A stretch of DNA of 64,000 nt from Heterotrichella gracilis (taxonomy: Eukaryota > Sar > Xanthophyceae > Tribonematales > Xanthonemataceae): the NCBI GenBank assembly GCA_032358255.1, contig JAULBX010019743.1, positions 1 to 64,000 on the forward strand. Reading direction: 5' to 3'. A program made the position numbers and the translations under genes. Each line of letters opens with the position of its first letter. The stretch's first letter is position 1. Below the pieces are notes generated by a model that saw nothing but the letters and a program-made list of their open reading frames with translations, had not been told where the DNA came from and did not search any database. Shown here in pieces: positions 1-12,597 of the stretch.

Positions 1-100
1 ACATCCTGGGCATCAAAGTGCCCCCCCCGTTTCTGCTGACTGAAACCTTACTCAGTTGCGTGGCTCCCACTGTACATCCCTGCAATAAGGAACCCCCACC

Positions 101-136
101 CCACCCCACCTGTGCCTTGAACAGCGCCGTACATCT
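101..136 (-). repeat. decayed copy of an exon-donor junction
   Basis: This stretch matches 205-238, the end of the HPR-gene exon and its donor (plus-strand text cacctgtg-cttgaaca). It lies just downstream of the real donor in the gene's own orientation. It is a partial tandem copy, not a separate gene. Confidence 0.7.
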
Positions 137-212
137 GTAATATACACCTTTCATTTAAGCATCCCTACCCCCAACCTGTGGCTCCCTTACCCCCCTACAT
201 CCCACCCCCCAC

Positions 213-3200
213 CTGTGGCTTGAACAGTGCCATGTGCCTGCTCCCCTCCCCCGCCAGCGCATCCATCAGGGGGGGCGGCGCCCTTCCCAGCGTGGCGTAC
301 GCCCACGCCATATTTGACACAGTCTGGGGCTTCACTTTGGCCCGGCGGGCTTCATCCCGGAGCTGTCCCAGGAACTCCCCGGGAACTGCGTCCAGGAGCT
401 GGGTCACGTGGGGCATGTCGCTGGGCAGGGGGCCCAGCTTGGCATAGGACCACACCTGCGGCGGAAAATGGGGAGGAATTTGAAAGGGGCAAAAATGTGA
501 GAGGCGCGGGGATGTATATTGTACCTAATAGTGGATCAAGTGCCAGGTTACGTGGGGCATGTCGCTGGGGGGAGGGGGCCCAGCTTGGCGTAGGACCACA
601 CCTGGGGCGCGGGAGAGGAGGAATTTGAGAGGCACAGAAGTTTGCGCGTACCACTTGTTTTTAGTCAAGCGTAGGACCATACCAGGCCGAGGGTAATAAG
701 ATAATGAAAGGAGTATTTATAATCCTGATACATCCTATTTTTACCTATCTATAAAGTGTACATTCTGACAAGCAAAATGATTCATGTGCACCTTACATTT
801 AACCAAATGCCAGATAACACACACTTGTCTATTATACTGCACAGCAGCTGCAGCGCTGATACTGGGTTGTCCTTGTCCTGTGTTGAATATTTGTTTGTTA
901 ATTGGGATTTACAAACATGTAGCTATGTATGTTGGCCAGATCTCTGCGGTCGCCCATTAATGTGACCCACCGATAATACCTCCTGCTCTCGCCAATTTGG
1001 AGCACAACAGCAGCAGGTTGTTTGGCAGGTTGACTGCATGATTGCCTCCAAGAGTTTCTAATCGAAGACGTTAAACAATACTATCTTAGTAATGAGGTTG
1101 CTTTACTTTTGTGACTGAGAGGCTCTAGAGACCTTGCATCACGCACATGCATGTATGTCCTACAGAGCATTATAAAGAGTACATTCTGACAAGCAAATTG
1201 ATTCATGTGCATCTTACATTTAACCAAATGCCAGATAACACACACTTCTGTGGTGCACACACCTTGCCATTGATGCGCATTAACCAATTCCCGTTACTGC
1301 CACAGAATGGCGCCACGCAATTGAGGGGATAGGAGAGGGACAATATACAGGTGGTTATTGCCAAGGCTGGCTACCTCCCAAGCCTGCCTCGTCCTGACCG
1401 ACACCTTACTTGATGAGGATAGCAGTGCTTTAATTATTTAGTGTTAATTGACGCAGTTGCACATATAATGGATATTTTCTGGAAGTGCTGCAATAATGAT
1501 TTGCACATCAATAGTGCAATACTTCCAGGCTTGCACATCATTATTGCAACACTTCCAAAAACCTTGTCTTTATTATATTCCTAGACGCTTGAAGGCTTTC
1601 ATCATATGCCTAGAAGCTTGAAGGCTTGGAATACAGAAATGTTCAAAATTACTTCAAAAAAACAAATAATTCCAAACTGCCGCATTGCTCACCAGGTTAG
1701 TGAGCTCTTGGGGCCCAAAGTCGGGCAGCTGGCGCAGCACAGCTGTGGCCACCCCAGCCCTCTGTGGTAATGCCACAGAATGGTGCCACACTTCCGAACA
1801 AACTTCATTTTATCCCATTGCTTGAAGGGCGTGTTAATCACGGGAATCCCAAATGCCATACAGTTGCTCAGTAATGCCAGGGTACATTATTATTCTTACC
1901 AGGTTGGTAAGCTCTTGAGGCCCAAAGTCGGGCAGCTGGCGCAGCGCAGCCGTGGCCACCGCAGTCAGCAGCATCTGCCCCGGGTTGTAGCCCAGCACCG
2001 CATAGCCGTAGATCATGTTTGACAGGTTCTGGGGGATGAACTTCTGCCTGCTGCGGGTGTCCATCAGCTGGCTCACCGCCTCCACCGCAAGGGCTTGCAG
2101 CAGGCTTTGGATCTCGGGCGTGAGCTGGGCCGACAGCTTGGAGAGGCTCCACACCACGTTGGATATGCCCTGGGGAAGGGGGTTGGGGGTTTGGAGATGC
2201 CTTGGGGAGTGGAGTTGATTGGGTTAGTAGATATGATAAGCAGCCCCGCAACAATAGTACAAGTTACTAAATTTGTTGAATCAAGTGAGAAGTAGGGATC
2301 TGGCCGGAGATGGCCCCTGGTTGAGGTGAAGTTACCCTAAACCCTACTCCCCAAGGGTGTGCATGTGTGAGGTGGTTTATGGCGGCGCGCCCATAAAGCG
2401 CTGGGTTGGCAGTACTTTGTACACAATATTCTGCCAGCGGTTGTTGACCATGGTGAGTAGGCGATGAGTCATCCGCAGTGGGGGCACTGCATGCCATCAC
2501 ACGTTGCGTGCCATCTCCAGTAATGCGTGTAAAACAGCACAAGGTTGTCAAACGGGAAGGTACTGCTGGCAGGTCACTTGGCTCAGATGGACCCCAAGGG
2601 CCCTGTGCCATTGCGCGTGTTTTTCTGCTAGGGCCCTGTGCCTATGCGCGTGTTTTTCTGCCAGGGTTTTTTTTCTTGTGGTACACACCTGTGGCGAGAA
2701 GTCCCTAAGCTGGGACTGCACCCCTGCTGCGATGGCTGACAGCAGCTCAGTGCCTGGGTGGAACCCCAGGATGGCAAAGGCATAGGCCATGTTGGAGAGG
2801 GACTGGGCGCCCAGGCGGTAGGAGGCATCCTGGTTGGGGGTGGTGTCCTGCAGCCGCACGATTGCCTCCTTGGAGAAGGCAAGCAGCAGGTCCTTGATGC
2901 GCTCCACGTCCACCCCCAGCTTGGCGTATGCCCAGCAGATGATCCCTAGACCCTGGCCTTGGAACCGGGTGGTGAAGCGCAGGGCCACCTGGCCTAGCCT
3001 CTCCAGGGCCAAGTTAAGCTGCTGGGCATGTAACGCCACGTGGTGCTGAGAGTCTGAAAAGTCGTGCCACAACCGGGCGAGCCTGTGGAAGGCTGTGCTA
3101 ATATTCACTGCGTTGAAGTCAGGGAGGTGGGTGTCCACGATGTGAAGCACCTCCTCCACCGTGTTTGCGCTCACGATGCGCTTGTTGATGTCCCGGTGTA

Positions 3201-3378
3201 GGGCGGACACCAGGCCCTGCCCCCGCGGGGGTGCGGCTCCACCTTGGCACATCACGCTGCCTGGGTTCATCGCTCCAGGATCGAGCCCCTGTCTGCGCAA
3301 CAGGGGCCATGCCTGAGCGGTGCTAGTACCATGAGCACGTGCGCAGCACCTTGTATGGCATGTATTCAGGGAGAGCAA
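213..3378 (-). CDS. HPR/FASTK-like organellar RNA-binding repeat protein, 3' part outside window
   Basis: Exons on the minus strand are 3378-2689, 2169-1900 and 455-213, all joined in phase 0 (230, 90 and 81 codons). The gene continues past the left edge. The protein carries repeated helical motifs such as LSNMAYAFAILG, LSNMIYGYAVLG, VSNMAWAYATLG and VWSYAKLG, preceded by a DINKRIVSANTVEEVLHIV segment. This pattern is known from heptatricopeptide-repeat/FASTK-like proteins, often ending in a RAP domain, that act on organellar RNA in algae and apicomplexans. The RAP domain would lie outside this window. The first ATG (3378) is provisional: an upstream exon is possible, and a shorter start at MNPGSV is in frame. 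RNA targets and organelle are unknown. Two introns contain decayed copies of the exon junctions. Confidence 0.75.
540..610 (-). repeat. decayed copy of an acceptor-exon junction
   Basis: About 65 bases match 396-460, the acceptor and first codons of the HPR-gene exon starting at 455. The copy still encodes VWSYAKLG-like sequence and keeps an AG acceptor. It lies upstream of the real acceptor in gene orientation. It may be a decoy or alternative acceptor, but its frame beyond the copied segment is unsupported. Confidence 0.75.
765..1247. repeat. pair of ~72-bp direct repeats in an intron
   Basis: Positions 765-836 and 1175-1246 are nearly identical (both read acattctgacaagcaaa at the left end and ccagataacacacactt at the right). 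Both lie in the large intron between the HPR-gene exons at 1900 and 455. No coding potential is seen. Confidence 0.8.
1480..1557. repeat. short inverted repeat able to form a hairpin
   Basis: The 21-base arm at 1480-1500 pairs with 1537-1557 with one mismatch. A third related segment (1501-1529) lies between the arms. It sits in an HPR-gene intron. It could be a small MITE-like element or a hairpin RNA; nothing here decides which. Confidence 0.7.
1688..1757 (-). repeat. decayed copy of exon end plus donor
   Basis: This matches 1898-1968, the end of the second HPR-gene exon (LRQLPDFGPQELTNL) with its donor. It lies downstream of the real donor. About nine tenths of the bases agree by eye. Confidence 0.8.
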
Positions 3379-5075
3379 GCGGGGGCAAGCGTTGGAACCA
3401 CGTCGTTGCGTGCCGCTCTCAAAAAGGGCAAGTGCTGTATTAGGGGTGTGCAGTCATCGGGGTGCATGGCAGGCACGTGAGCCGACGAAGTGGGACAGAG
3501 ATGGCGTACCTGTGCACGCCGACGGAGCCCTAGAGCGGGTCGTCACCATTCCAGATGAGCTGTAGCGACGGTTGGGTTGCTCGATTGTAGGCGGCTGTGC
3601 TCATGCACGCAGCACATGGGAACGCGTGCACCGCGCGTGTGCCATGCCTAAAGCATGTACTGCCATGTTGTCATTTAGGCGTGACTGCCAATTTGGGACA
3701 GGATCGCAGCGGCCCACCGCACTGTTAACCAGCGACAGCAGCTGCCTTCCTAACCTGTTCACCCAGGAGCAACAGAGTACGCGAGCTTGACTGGCCCCTG
3801 ATCGTCTTGTTTGAAGTTGCACGAACTGGCTCGCTAGTGGTGGGCGATGGGATTGGGGGCTAGCCTGGTCGAGCCGAACTGAATTGGTTATGCGAGAGCA
3901 ACGCCGTCAAAACAACCCCCACAGATAAACTTCAACATTCAGTTTGCTGCGCAGAACTACGACAAATCGGGACATAGGACATACTACAAGAACGACAACT
4001 GTAGCGAATAGGCCAATGGTGCCTCCGCAAGTAGTAAAAGCTGAACCGATGCCTCAAGTGCCGACACACCGTTATCTAGTTATTGGTAAACTGCAGTCGC
4101 AGATCCGTGATACGTTCCCTGTCGTGGTCTGGGGTTGGCTTCCATTGCTTTGTTCTCAAGGTCACGTCGCCTCGCCCCTTGTTGTTCATGAGTCAAGGCA
4201 AGCTCTCGAGCCAGTCGACCGGGTGCCCCTCGATGCCAAATACGTCATCCTGTACTGCAGAAAGGCTGCTTTAGCTCGCACACCGCATGTGCGAATTGCC
4301 TCCAAATTACGCGTGAAGTTCACCAACAAGGTAGTGTGCTTCCACCAGTCGTACACCAAGGCGCTTGTAGAAATATGTGCCCTGACGTTTGCTGCAAGTG
4401 GTTGGGGGAAACGGTGCATGCAGCAATAGGTCTGGGTGAATCACGTGACCACCTTTTCGTCACAGCGTGACGTGTGTACCTTGTTTGGCCTGGAGGGCAT
4501 GTGAAGAGATGAACCAACCCAGGGAAAGGTTATGTCATGATACAGCATTCCGCCTTGGCCATCGGTGCTTTTTTTTGCCTCCGATGCATTTGCTGTATCA
4601 GTCATAGCCCATGGTTGGCTAAACCGCCTTCAGCTAGAATAAATTTGGAAGGCTGTACATGGGCGTCCTACACCCGCTTGCAAATATCCGCAAGAGCTGA
4701 CCAACGGTACCGTGCATATATATGCATGCATTCCAAAGATGCATGCATGCATCCCATCCCCATGGAAAGTGTGGCTCGTAGCAGTGTTGTGTTTACCATT
4801 ACGCGCTAGACCCCGCAAACAACACCATACACACAATGCCTTTGTAAGTGCAGCAATAAGTGGCTAGACCTACCACATAAAAAGCATACTGTATCGCCAC
4901 CACCACCCCACCCACCCACCCACAACAGCAAGTCCCTCCACCCGCCACAGCCGCCATGAAACTCCTCCACCCGCCCCACCACCCACCTTCTCGGTCCCAT
5001 CCAAGCACCACCCACCCGCCGGGGCCTGGGCTGCCCCACCCCACCATGCGTCCCCACCCCACTAGGCCAGAACAC
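3379..5075. other. intergenic region between divergent genes
   Basis: This gap separates the HPR gene (minus) from the histidine phosphatase gene (plus). It must hold their 5' ends and promoters. Several long open frames run through 3944-4429 on both strands but show no family motif or codon pattern. A GCATGC-rich palindromic stretch lies near 4710-4750 and a CCCACC-rich tract near 4900-5050. An untranslated or transit-peptide exon could be hidden here. Confidence 0.5.
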
Positions 5076-8000
5076 ATGCGTGGCTACACCCCTAGAGCCA
5101 TGCCACCCTTTGCCAGCTGCGCATCAAGCAGCGGGCAGACCCCTATATCCTCTGGTGGAAACTTTCACAGCAAGGTACCAGCAGGATGGTTAGGGGTTAG
5201 GGTTAAGGGTTTAGGGTGGGCGCATTACATGCGTATGCAGTGGGCACGGCACCATGGGGTCTGAGGGACGGGGGGGAGGACCCTACGCAGGGTTTTGGGT
5301 TGGATACAGTGGCAGTGCATCCCTGGGGCTCCCTGTGACTGCGGTAACGTATTTACCCTGCCGAGGTTGGCCGCACTGCAAGCATATGCGCCCCTCCTGT
5401 CGGGGGTTTGTCGCAAGGGGTGTGCAGCACTGGCAAACATGACCCATTCGCGGAGGCAACGCTGCATTCCTTTGGCGCCTGAAGGATGCGTCAAGCTCGG
5501 AACATGTTTTATAACTCATGTGACTATATATCTTGCAACGGTTTATTTTTAAAAATATATGTTATGTGAATTTATGTTTATATGTGAAAGTTCGTGAACG
5601 TTCCCTTTCTGCGAGCGTTCCCTTTTTCTCCATCTAGCTGTATGCCACTTGCCAGGCACCACACCACTCAAACTGCCTGCTGCCTCCCCACCGCACCAGT
5701 CCCTGGGCGGGGCGTCAGTGCAGCAAAATGCAACTCCAATAAAATATAGGACTATCCTGGCCCCCCTAACATCATCTTTCATACCTAGAATGCAGTGCAT
5801 CCCCTTATCACTCATTGACATATTACGCACCCCCCCCCGCAGACCCTCTACCTCCTCCGCCATGGCCAGACCCACATGAATGTGTACCTATCGCGCTCCC
5901 CCTACGGCTCCAACGGATTCCAAGACCCCCTGCTGTGAGTACCCCATGCTGTGCACCCCAATCACAGCACAAAAAAAAGGCTTTCTCCCCTCAATCAGGG
6001 GCTCTGATACAGCACCAATGGGCGTAGAAATTCTTGGGCTATTCTAGGCTAGAGAATAGCCTTAATCTAGCTTCTTTTTCAGTGCATCTGCAGTTCTGGT
6101 GAGCGTTTGAAGCAACCTTCCCAGTTTCCCTTTGGTGCTCGCCTCCTGGGGATCACAGCACTGTTAATAACCCCGCTGTTGTGGTTCCCTCCTTTTGTCA
6201 GGGCACAACATAAAACCAGCCATGCATGCAGCGTTGTGATTGATGTGTGACCAGGGCAGTACCACAACAAGATAATTACAAGATTACAAGATTACAATAT
6301 TATTTGACAGTCACATTTAGGGAGCCAACCCGGGCTCGCGAGACTGTTGGAGGCGCTTAAAGGGGTGGATATTTCAGTGTTAAACTTTATGACAAAAATT
6401 CTTAATTTGACAGTCACAAACTGGGAGTCAACCTGGGCTCACAAGACTATTGGAGGGCTTAATAATTTTAACCCATTTGATCAAAAGTCTGTGAATATAT
6501 GGGGGCCCACTGCCAGTGCCAGTGGACCCACATTTACTACCATAGAAGCTCAATAAGGCATGCTATGATTCTGAAATTATCATCATAGCAACTCTTAAAT
6601 GTGTCTCTAAAGTATCGTGGTATGCTCAAGTGTCGTGGCTGATTATTTTATCTTGAAAGAAAATAAACTATGAAGGTAATAAAAAACTGCATGGCTTTGA
6701 GAGCGTGAAGTCCAGGTAGCCAACCCTGTGTGTGTGGCGTGCAGATACGACACTCGACTGACACCCACAGGAGAGCAGCAGGCGCAGCGTATGGCCCCGT
6801 TCACCAAATTTCTCACCCCTCCTCCCGAGGTTGTGATTTCCTCCCCGCTCACCCGCGCCCTCACCACCACCCTGGCTGCATTCCCTTCCCTGCAATGCCC
6901 GCTGGTTGCGCACCCCCTGGCGCGTGAACGGCTGTGGCTGTCTTCGGATGTGGGGCGGCCTGTGGGGGAGCTGGAGAGGGAGTTTGGGGGGTTCGCATTC
7001 GAGGAAATGGACGGCATTTGGTGGCACCACGGGGGCACGCACGACCCCCTGGCGGTGCATCTGGAGCCGGAAGGTGCGCACGTGAAAACCCTGTAGGGTT
7101 GGGGCACGCATGCGGGGCCTGCCTGCTGGGGTTTTGGGTGGGTGGCATTGGGCCAGCGTGCACTAGCTCCCTCCACCTGCAGCAGCAGCAAAAGCACTGG
7201 CAAAGAACCCAGGCAACAGTTTGGACGTTGGGGTTGGGTTCAGGGTTCTTGATCCAAACCTTACATCAATCATGCGCCCACCCGTCAGCACGCGCCTCAT
7301 ATGAAACCGGTCCCGAGGTAGGGCGAGGGACACCAGCCTGTGCTGGGACATCCCTAGCGAGCACATGCACCTGTCCGCAGGACAGGCAAATGCGTTCCAG
7401 CAGGACACCCACACCAGAGCTTATTTATTTCACTGCATGTTCTTATAACTAAGCCATTAAGATAATTCAGGAAAGGAACTAGGAAGAGGAATTAAGTGCA
7501 TTCCAGCAGTACTAATAAGCAGCTGCATAGGGCGTATAAAATGCGCCTTATGCACGCCTTTGGCGTTGATTTTCTTTTCTTTTCTAGAATGCTAATTTAG
7601 TGTATTTGTGTCCCCTGGCACTACCAGACGCCAGCTCACGCCGCAACTTGCCCCAACGCAACCAGCCCCTGTCCCGGTACCCCCTAACCCCCGTCACATG
7701 CAGCCTCTGACAGGCTGCAGCGGTGCATTCCTGACGCGGATCCCTGTCCCAGCAGCTTAACCCATGCCCGAGTGTGTGGTGGCACCCCCCCCCTTACACT
7801 GCCCTCACACCCTTGAACCTAGCTCCTCGAAAATTGAATCCGCCGCATCTCACAGTTGCCAAAACCCTCCCCGTATCACTGATCGTATCAGCCTGATCAC
7901 TCCAGCCCTCTCACGGTTGCAGATGTGTTCCTGGCGCGCATGGTGTCCCTGCGCCAGTGGCTTGCAGCCCGGCCGGAGCAGGTAGTGGCGCTGGTGTCGC

Positions 8001-8086
8001 ACTGGGGGGTGTTGCGAGCGCTGACTGGGGAGGACTTTGGCAACTGTGAGATGCGGCGGGTTGAATTGGATGAGCTTGTGGTGTGA
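5076..8086 (+). CDS. histidine phosphatase (phosphoglycerate mutase-like)
   Basis: Exons are 5076 (or 5100)-5174, 5843-5934, 6745-7073 and 7923-8086. The phases 0, 2 and 1 all match across the introns, and the protein is 219 aa from the ATG at 5100. The second exon begins TLYLLRHGQTHMN, the RHG motif whose histidine is phosphorylated in the family. The third has YDTRLTPTGEQQA, SSPLTRALTTT and ARERLWLSSDVGR. The last has LVSHWGVLRAL, the second catalytic histidine, then NCEMRR. Family members act as phosphatases or mutases on small molecules or proteins; the substrate cannot be read here. The serine-rich N-terminus (MPPFASCASSSG) may be a short targeting sequence. The in-frame upstream ATG at 5076 adds eight residues. 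Introns are long (0.67-0.85 kb). Confidence 0.86.
6300..6462. repeat. pair of ~60-bp direct repeats in an intron
   Basis: Positions 6302-6358 and 6405-6458 share the pattern ttgacagtcaca, ggga-tcaacc-gggctc and agact-ttggagg. They lie in the second intron of the phosphatase gene. A weaker trace of the same sequence (cctgggagtcaa-tgggatcacaag) lies at 21899-21926, so this may be a dispersed repeat. Confidence 0.6.
7700..7756 (+). repeat. decayed copy of acceptor and start of last phosphatase exon
   Basis: The run around ctgcagcggtgcattcctgac resembles 7917-7965 (ttgcag then the DVFLARMVSLRQWL codons). It lies upstream of the real acceptor. It is more diverged than most such copies in the window. 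Confidence 0.5.
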
Positions 8087-9000
8087 GTGTGTGAGAGAGG
8101 ACGTTGGAAGGGGACGCCTGTTTTTGTACAATTTGTTCCAGTTTACAGTGAGTGTTCTAGGCACGTATTCAACAGTAGGGACTCAAAATTGTTGGAGACT
8201 GAAATTCAAGCAACGATATTATGATCAATATATTGGATAACTTGTCGCCTTAGCACATTGTCAATTGTTTTGTAATCTCTTTTAATGCGTTGCAGCAAGT
8301 AAATGCTTTGACCTCGATGATTCCACCACAATGAAATCTAATTAGTTGCCGATATATGCGTAAAGCACGTGGCACAGGTTGCTCACCTGGACACTGTCAT
8401 GACATGTCAGTACGCCTTACATCAGCCAGACTGGGTCCATATGGCACGCTCAGCAACCACTGACAGGCCGCATGTGGGCCACGGGTGCAAGACCGCCTGG
8501 CCCGCCTGGCACGGCAATCCCCTCAGGGGCGGTCGCCAGCTGGTAATATGGTATTTCCAAGGAGTATATTATTACATAATATGTATAACAGTGTGAGCTG
8601 TCCCAAACATGGTGTTGATCTGTTGGGAATTCAGCATTACAATGGGTATACCGTTTGTTTATTCAACAACTGAATGTTAATCAAATTCAAAGTTGCCGCA
8701 GCTGGCGCCATATTGACAAACAGCGCTCATGTAAATCATTCACATTATGGACATAAAGGATGACGTCATGTACTATTGTTGTGGGTAAAAAACACATACT
8801 GGCAGGAAATACATTGGGCCATTAAGCGAGTCATGTCGGCCTGCAACCATTGCAAAGACGAGGTACATATGAGCAGCCAATACATGGTCTGCAGCATCAC
8901 ATATGCGCATCAAATCACTCAGCCAGACAACAGCCATGCAGTGTTTTCCTAAAGCTTCATAGTTTACTTACTGCATAGCTGCCGTCACTGCCTGATCCGG
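8087..9000. other. intergenic region between convergent genes
   Basis: This gap lies between the stop of the phosphatase gene and the stop of the mTERF gene, and must hold both 3' untranslated regions. The sequence is AT-rich compared with exons. I see no supported gene. Confidence 0.55.
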
Positions 9001-10637
9001 TTACCCTGAGCTGGTGGCACCAAACCGCTCAATGTACTCCTGGTACAGCTGCGGCGTGACCTCCGCACGGGCGATGAATTTACCGTCAGTCTCGCAGAAC
9101 ACCCGGTTCACGCTCATGCGGAAGGTGGAGCCAGTCTCGTCAGCCTTTGCTGAGCTCCCCTTGCCAGTGAATTTCCCCTCCAGGCCATGCTCTGAAACCA
9201 GGTGGTAGCGGGCCATCACCCGCGCCAGCTGGCAGCCAAGCAGCTGAGTGCTATACATGATGATGTGCGATGGCTGCAGGCCCACGGTCCCGCGCAGGAA
9301 GCCCAGGCGCGCATCGATGCTCTCGGCTGTGCGGCTGAGCGTGCCTCCGGAAGACGCCGAGGCGCACACCAGCTGCAGGACCTCCTCCTGGCTCCACCCG
9401 TGGCGCAGGAACACACCCAGCTTGGCGTGCAGGGTTTCGGCTCGCAGCACAAACAGCCTGGGGCTGCGGCACAGGATGTCCCTCAGCATGGGCTGGGCCG
9501 CTGGGAACCGCTCACAGAGCGCCGTCATGTTGTGCTGTAACGCCTCCAACGGCATGGCGCACAGGCTGGCGCCGTCATTGGCAAACGCCTGCTCCACGTC
9601 TTGCACGCTCATGCCCCTGTCCTTGTGCAGCCAGTCAACCAGACGCTGTACTTTGGCTGGGGGGCACAGCATCAGGCGGGGAGACCGCTGGAAGGAGAGG
9701 CCGATGCCCTTGAGGCTCATGCCAAAGTGGCGCAGAATCCCGATGATCTCCTCCAACTCCGCCCCCTTGGTGACGGCTGTAGGGACGTACTGCAGTATAC
9801 GGCGCTGATGCGTAGGGTCCATCCCCAGTTGGGCAAATGCTGCCACCAGGCGCGCAAGCTGCTGTGGCGTGCGCACCAGCACTGAGGGGTCTTTGTTCAC
9901 CCACGCAGCCACCTCCTCCCTCGCATATTTCCCTTCCTCTACCAGGCTCTGAAGCACAGCAGGGGCATTCTCCCGCAGGTCCATCGCGGCTGGCAGCAGG
10001 CCTTTGCCCTTCATGGGGCCATAGGTTTTGCTCAGGCTAAGTCGCGCCTTGTGGGCTTCAGCCCCTGTCATGGCTAGCTCCCGCATTAGCAGCTGCTCCA
10101 CACCCGCAAGCTCCCCCCTCCTTGTCGCCCTGTCAGACAACCTCTTTGCGGTTTTTGAAGGTGGTTTTTGCCCTTGGGATGTGCTTGCTTGTAATTGCTC
10201 CCCTGGCGAGGGTGTGCTGCCGGTGCCCGTACCATCAGCCTCACAGGCCCTCGCCATGTGAACACAGCGCCGCACCCCTCCCCGCAAGCCATTCCTGGGA
10301 CAGAAAGGGGCAGTCAAAAGTGACATGTTTATGTATAAGGGCACAGCTGTAATAAGGCACTGCCACCACAGTACGTGGCCACAAAGGAAGGACCATGCAG
10401 GCACACTATGCTGACGCCATCAAGCAGCTACTTGCTGCCCTCTACAGTGCCGTACCTTGCACAGAAGCCACTCCTGGTACTGCTTGCTCCTTGTACGGCG
10501 CTGGTGTGTTCGAAATGAGGGCGGGAGCTAGTGCTTGGCCCCCACGAGTGGGGCGAGCCAGTGCTGGCCAGCATGCCTCCTCGCCCTGGCAAGCTGCCCA
10601 GCACCAGGCGGCCTGTGGCAGGCATCGTGGGGCCCAA
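9001..10637 (-). CDS. mTERF-domain organellar protein, intact copy
   Basis: There are two minus-strand exons, 10637-10456 and 10294-9001, joined through a split arginine codon (AG|G) to give 491 aa (487 from the next ATG). The N-terminus is rich in Ser, Thr, Arg and Ala (MPATGRLVLGSLPGRG), as in plastid or mitochondrial transit peptides. From about residue 150 it shows repeated mTERF-type helices with LVRTPQQLARLV, LRHFGMSLKGIGLSF-RSPRLML and DILCRSPRLFVL. mTERF proteins bind organellar nucleic acid and act in transcription termination, splicing or ribosome assembly; the target here is unknown. A decayed duplicate with the same two-exon structure lies just upstream (12598-14374). The intact copy has no internal stop in the exon. 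Confidence 0.9.
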
Positions 10638-12597
10638 AATACTACAAGCAGCGAGGTTGTGACAGGCGCGTGGTGTACTGTATTGGCAACAGGCGCTGGT
10701 GCTACTGTCTCAAGTGTCTCATGTGCACGACCCCATTGCTTGCATGCATCAGCAGGTGCAGCAGCGAGGTTGACTGCTGGGGGTGTAAGGTGCTTAAAGA
10801 CAACGGTGTGCTGGCGTTTGTGCTGGCGTTTTGTGCGCCTTTGTACTGCCCCTGGGTGGGTCGAGGCGGCAAGGAGGGCTGCTGCTTGCTACTCCCGTGA
10901 CCTCTCCCCAGTGGGCACCCACCTTTTGAACTCGTGCACGCCATTTTGAACTGGTGCACTGGTTTTCCTGCCTATTGAAGCAAGCGACTGGCAACGCTTG
11001 TAACTTGTTGAGAAAAGCGGTGTCGAGCGTAACTGCGCTATCCGTCATCTTGTTATATTTCAGAGCATGCAATGCGTGTATGATGCATGCATATGCCAAT
11101 GGCCAGGTTGCGCACCGCACGCACCTGCTATGATCTCTTTGTGGTGATATTATAACCCCCGGTAAAGGTGGTGGGGTGGCATGCACTCAGGCGGACCGAA
11201 CAGGCCCCTGCTGGTTACGCACACTATGGCGGAGCAGACTATTCGAGAGGTACAAATGGTACCAAGGAACCTAACACAAGTAATCGCACTCTTTTTTTGC
11301 AGCATTTCCATAATACGCTTTGGCTATACAAACTAGAAGTGCCCTCTGCACATGGGCACCACGCCATCGACCAAATATAGCCCTGTATAGCTGTGGCCAG
11401 GCATGGGACAGTGGCGGTGCAGTAGCATTGTCCCTGGCCCCCATGCGGTTGTGTGTGTGCGGGTGAGGCACCCTAGGGTGCAGCACCCACAGTGGCAGGG
11501 GAAGGGGCAGGGCGGGGTCCAACACAACCAGCCTGCAGCTGCATGGGCGGAGGGGCGGGGGGTGCTGCAGCGGAAGAGGGACAGGCATTGGTTGCGGGGT
11601 GCTGTGTGTTGTGTGCGAGGTACGGGGTGCGGTTGCGGGGTGCGGTTGCAGTTGCTGGCTGGAACATGGGCACCACCGCACACGTGGCATGCCATGCCTG
11701 CACCTCACTCACGCCCCTGCTCTCACAGCGCATGGTTTGGGTACCGGCGCATGTGCACGCCCACGCGGCGCCACTACATGTTGGCATGCGCCAGGCAGTC
11801 AGTGCAGTGCTCAGCACAAGGCTTGCATGGGTCATGCGCGCTGTCCCTGCCATCGTGCATGCACACCCCAATGGCCCCTGGGAGGTTCTGGTTGGGCTCC
11901 TGCTGCTATAATACGCTGCTGTAGCAACGTGTTATTATTATAAATACAATTGTGCGTTTTGTACGGCCCAATTATTGTTTCGAACCATGGCATCAGCCTG
12001 TCAATGAGGCTTTGACTCATTAAGTGGCTTGTCAAGTTGGTCACGTTCAAGAACTCGATCGGTCGACCCGGGTCTAGCTCTTGAGCCTTCAGCGGGACTG
12101 CAAGTATTCATGACAGGGGCTGCCCCTGCCCGGCAACGCCATGGTCCTTGAGGAGCGAGTTTCAATTACACAGGACTATTGACCATGTCAGATCACGGTG
12201 AGGTCATGCACCCATTTGGAAACATATAATAAGATGTCAAAAAAATAAAAAATAAATTGGCTGCGGGCTGCAGATGGTCAACGGATTTGCGTACACGAGC
12301 ACCAATGACAGCACTTATTCTCGCACCATACTGTAATAAAGGCATGTCAATGTATCAAAGGCTGGTCGCAAGTGTGCAGCCTGAGGATAACTGGTCCGCT
12401 GGCAACTTGGCAAGGCAGTGTGCAATATATTGCAAAAAGTAACACCCAGCAAACAAATAACTATAATAGTCACACAATACACAACAATAGTTATCAATAG
12501 ACTGAAATCCTGGTGCTACTGAAAGTGGAGCACAAAAAATGGGGCATTGAACAGCAAGTGGTCCGCCAAAAAGTGGCCAGGCAACAATGTCTCTTAG
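10638..12597. other. spacer between the mTERF gene and its decayed copy
   Basis: This spacer holds the promoter side of the intact mTERF gene. A GC-rich, low-complexity stretch at 11400-11900 gives long overlapping open frames in several frames on both strands, which is compositional and not evidence of a gene. The rest is AT-richer with no motif I can support. Confidence 0.5.

Noticed and set aside
3944-4517. Long open frames on both strands that could suggest a decayed mobile element
   Set aside because: No recognisable enzyme motif, terminal repeat or codon signature; overlapping frames on opposite strands are expected in GC-rich sequence.
11400-11925. Several overlapping frames of more than 110 codons
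   Set aside because: They are low-complexity and Cys/Arg/Ala-rich in every frame, a composition effect without splice support.
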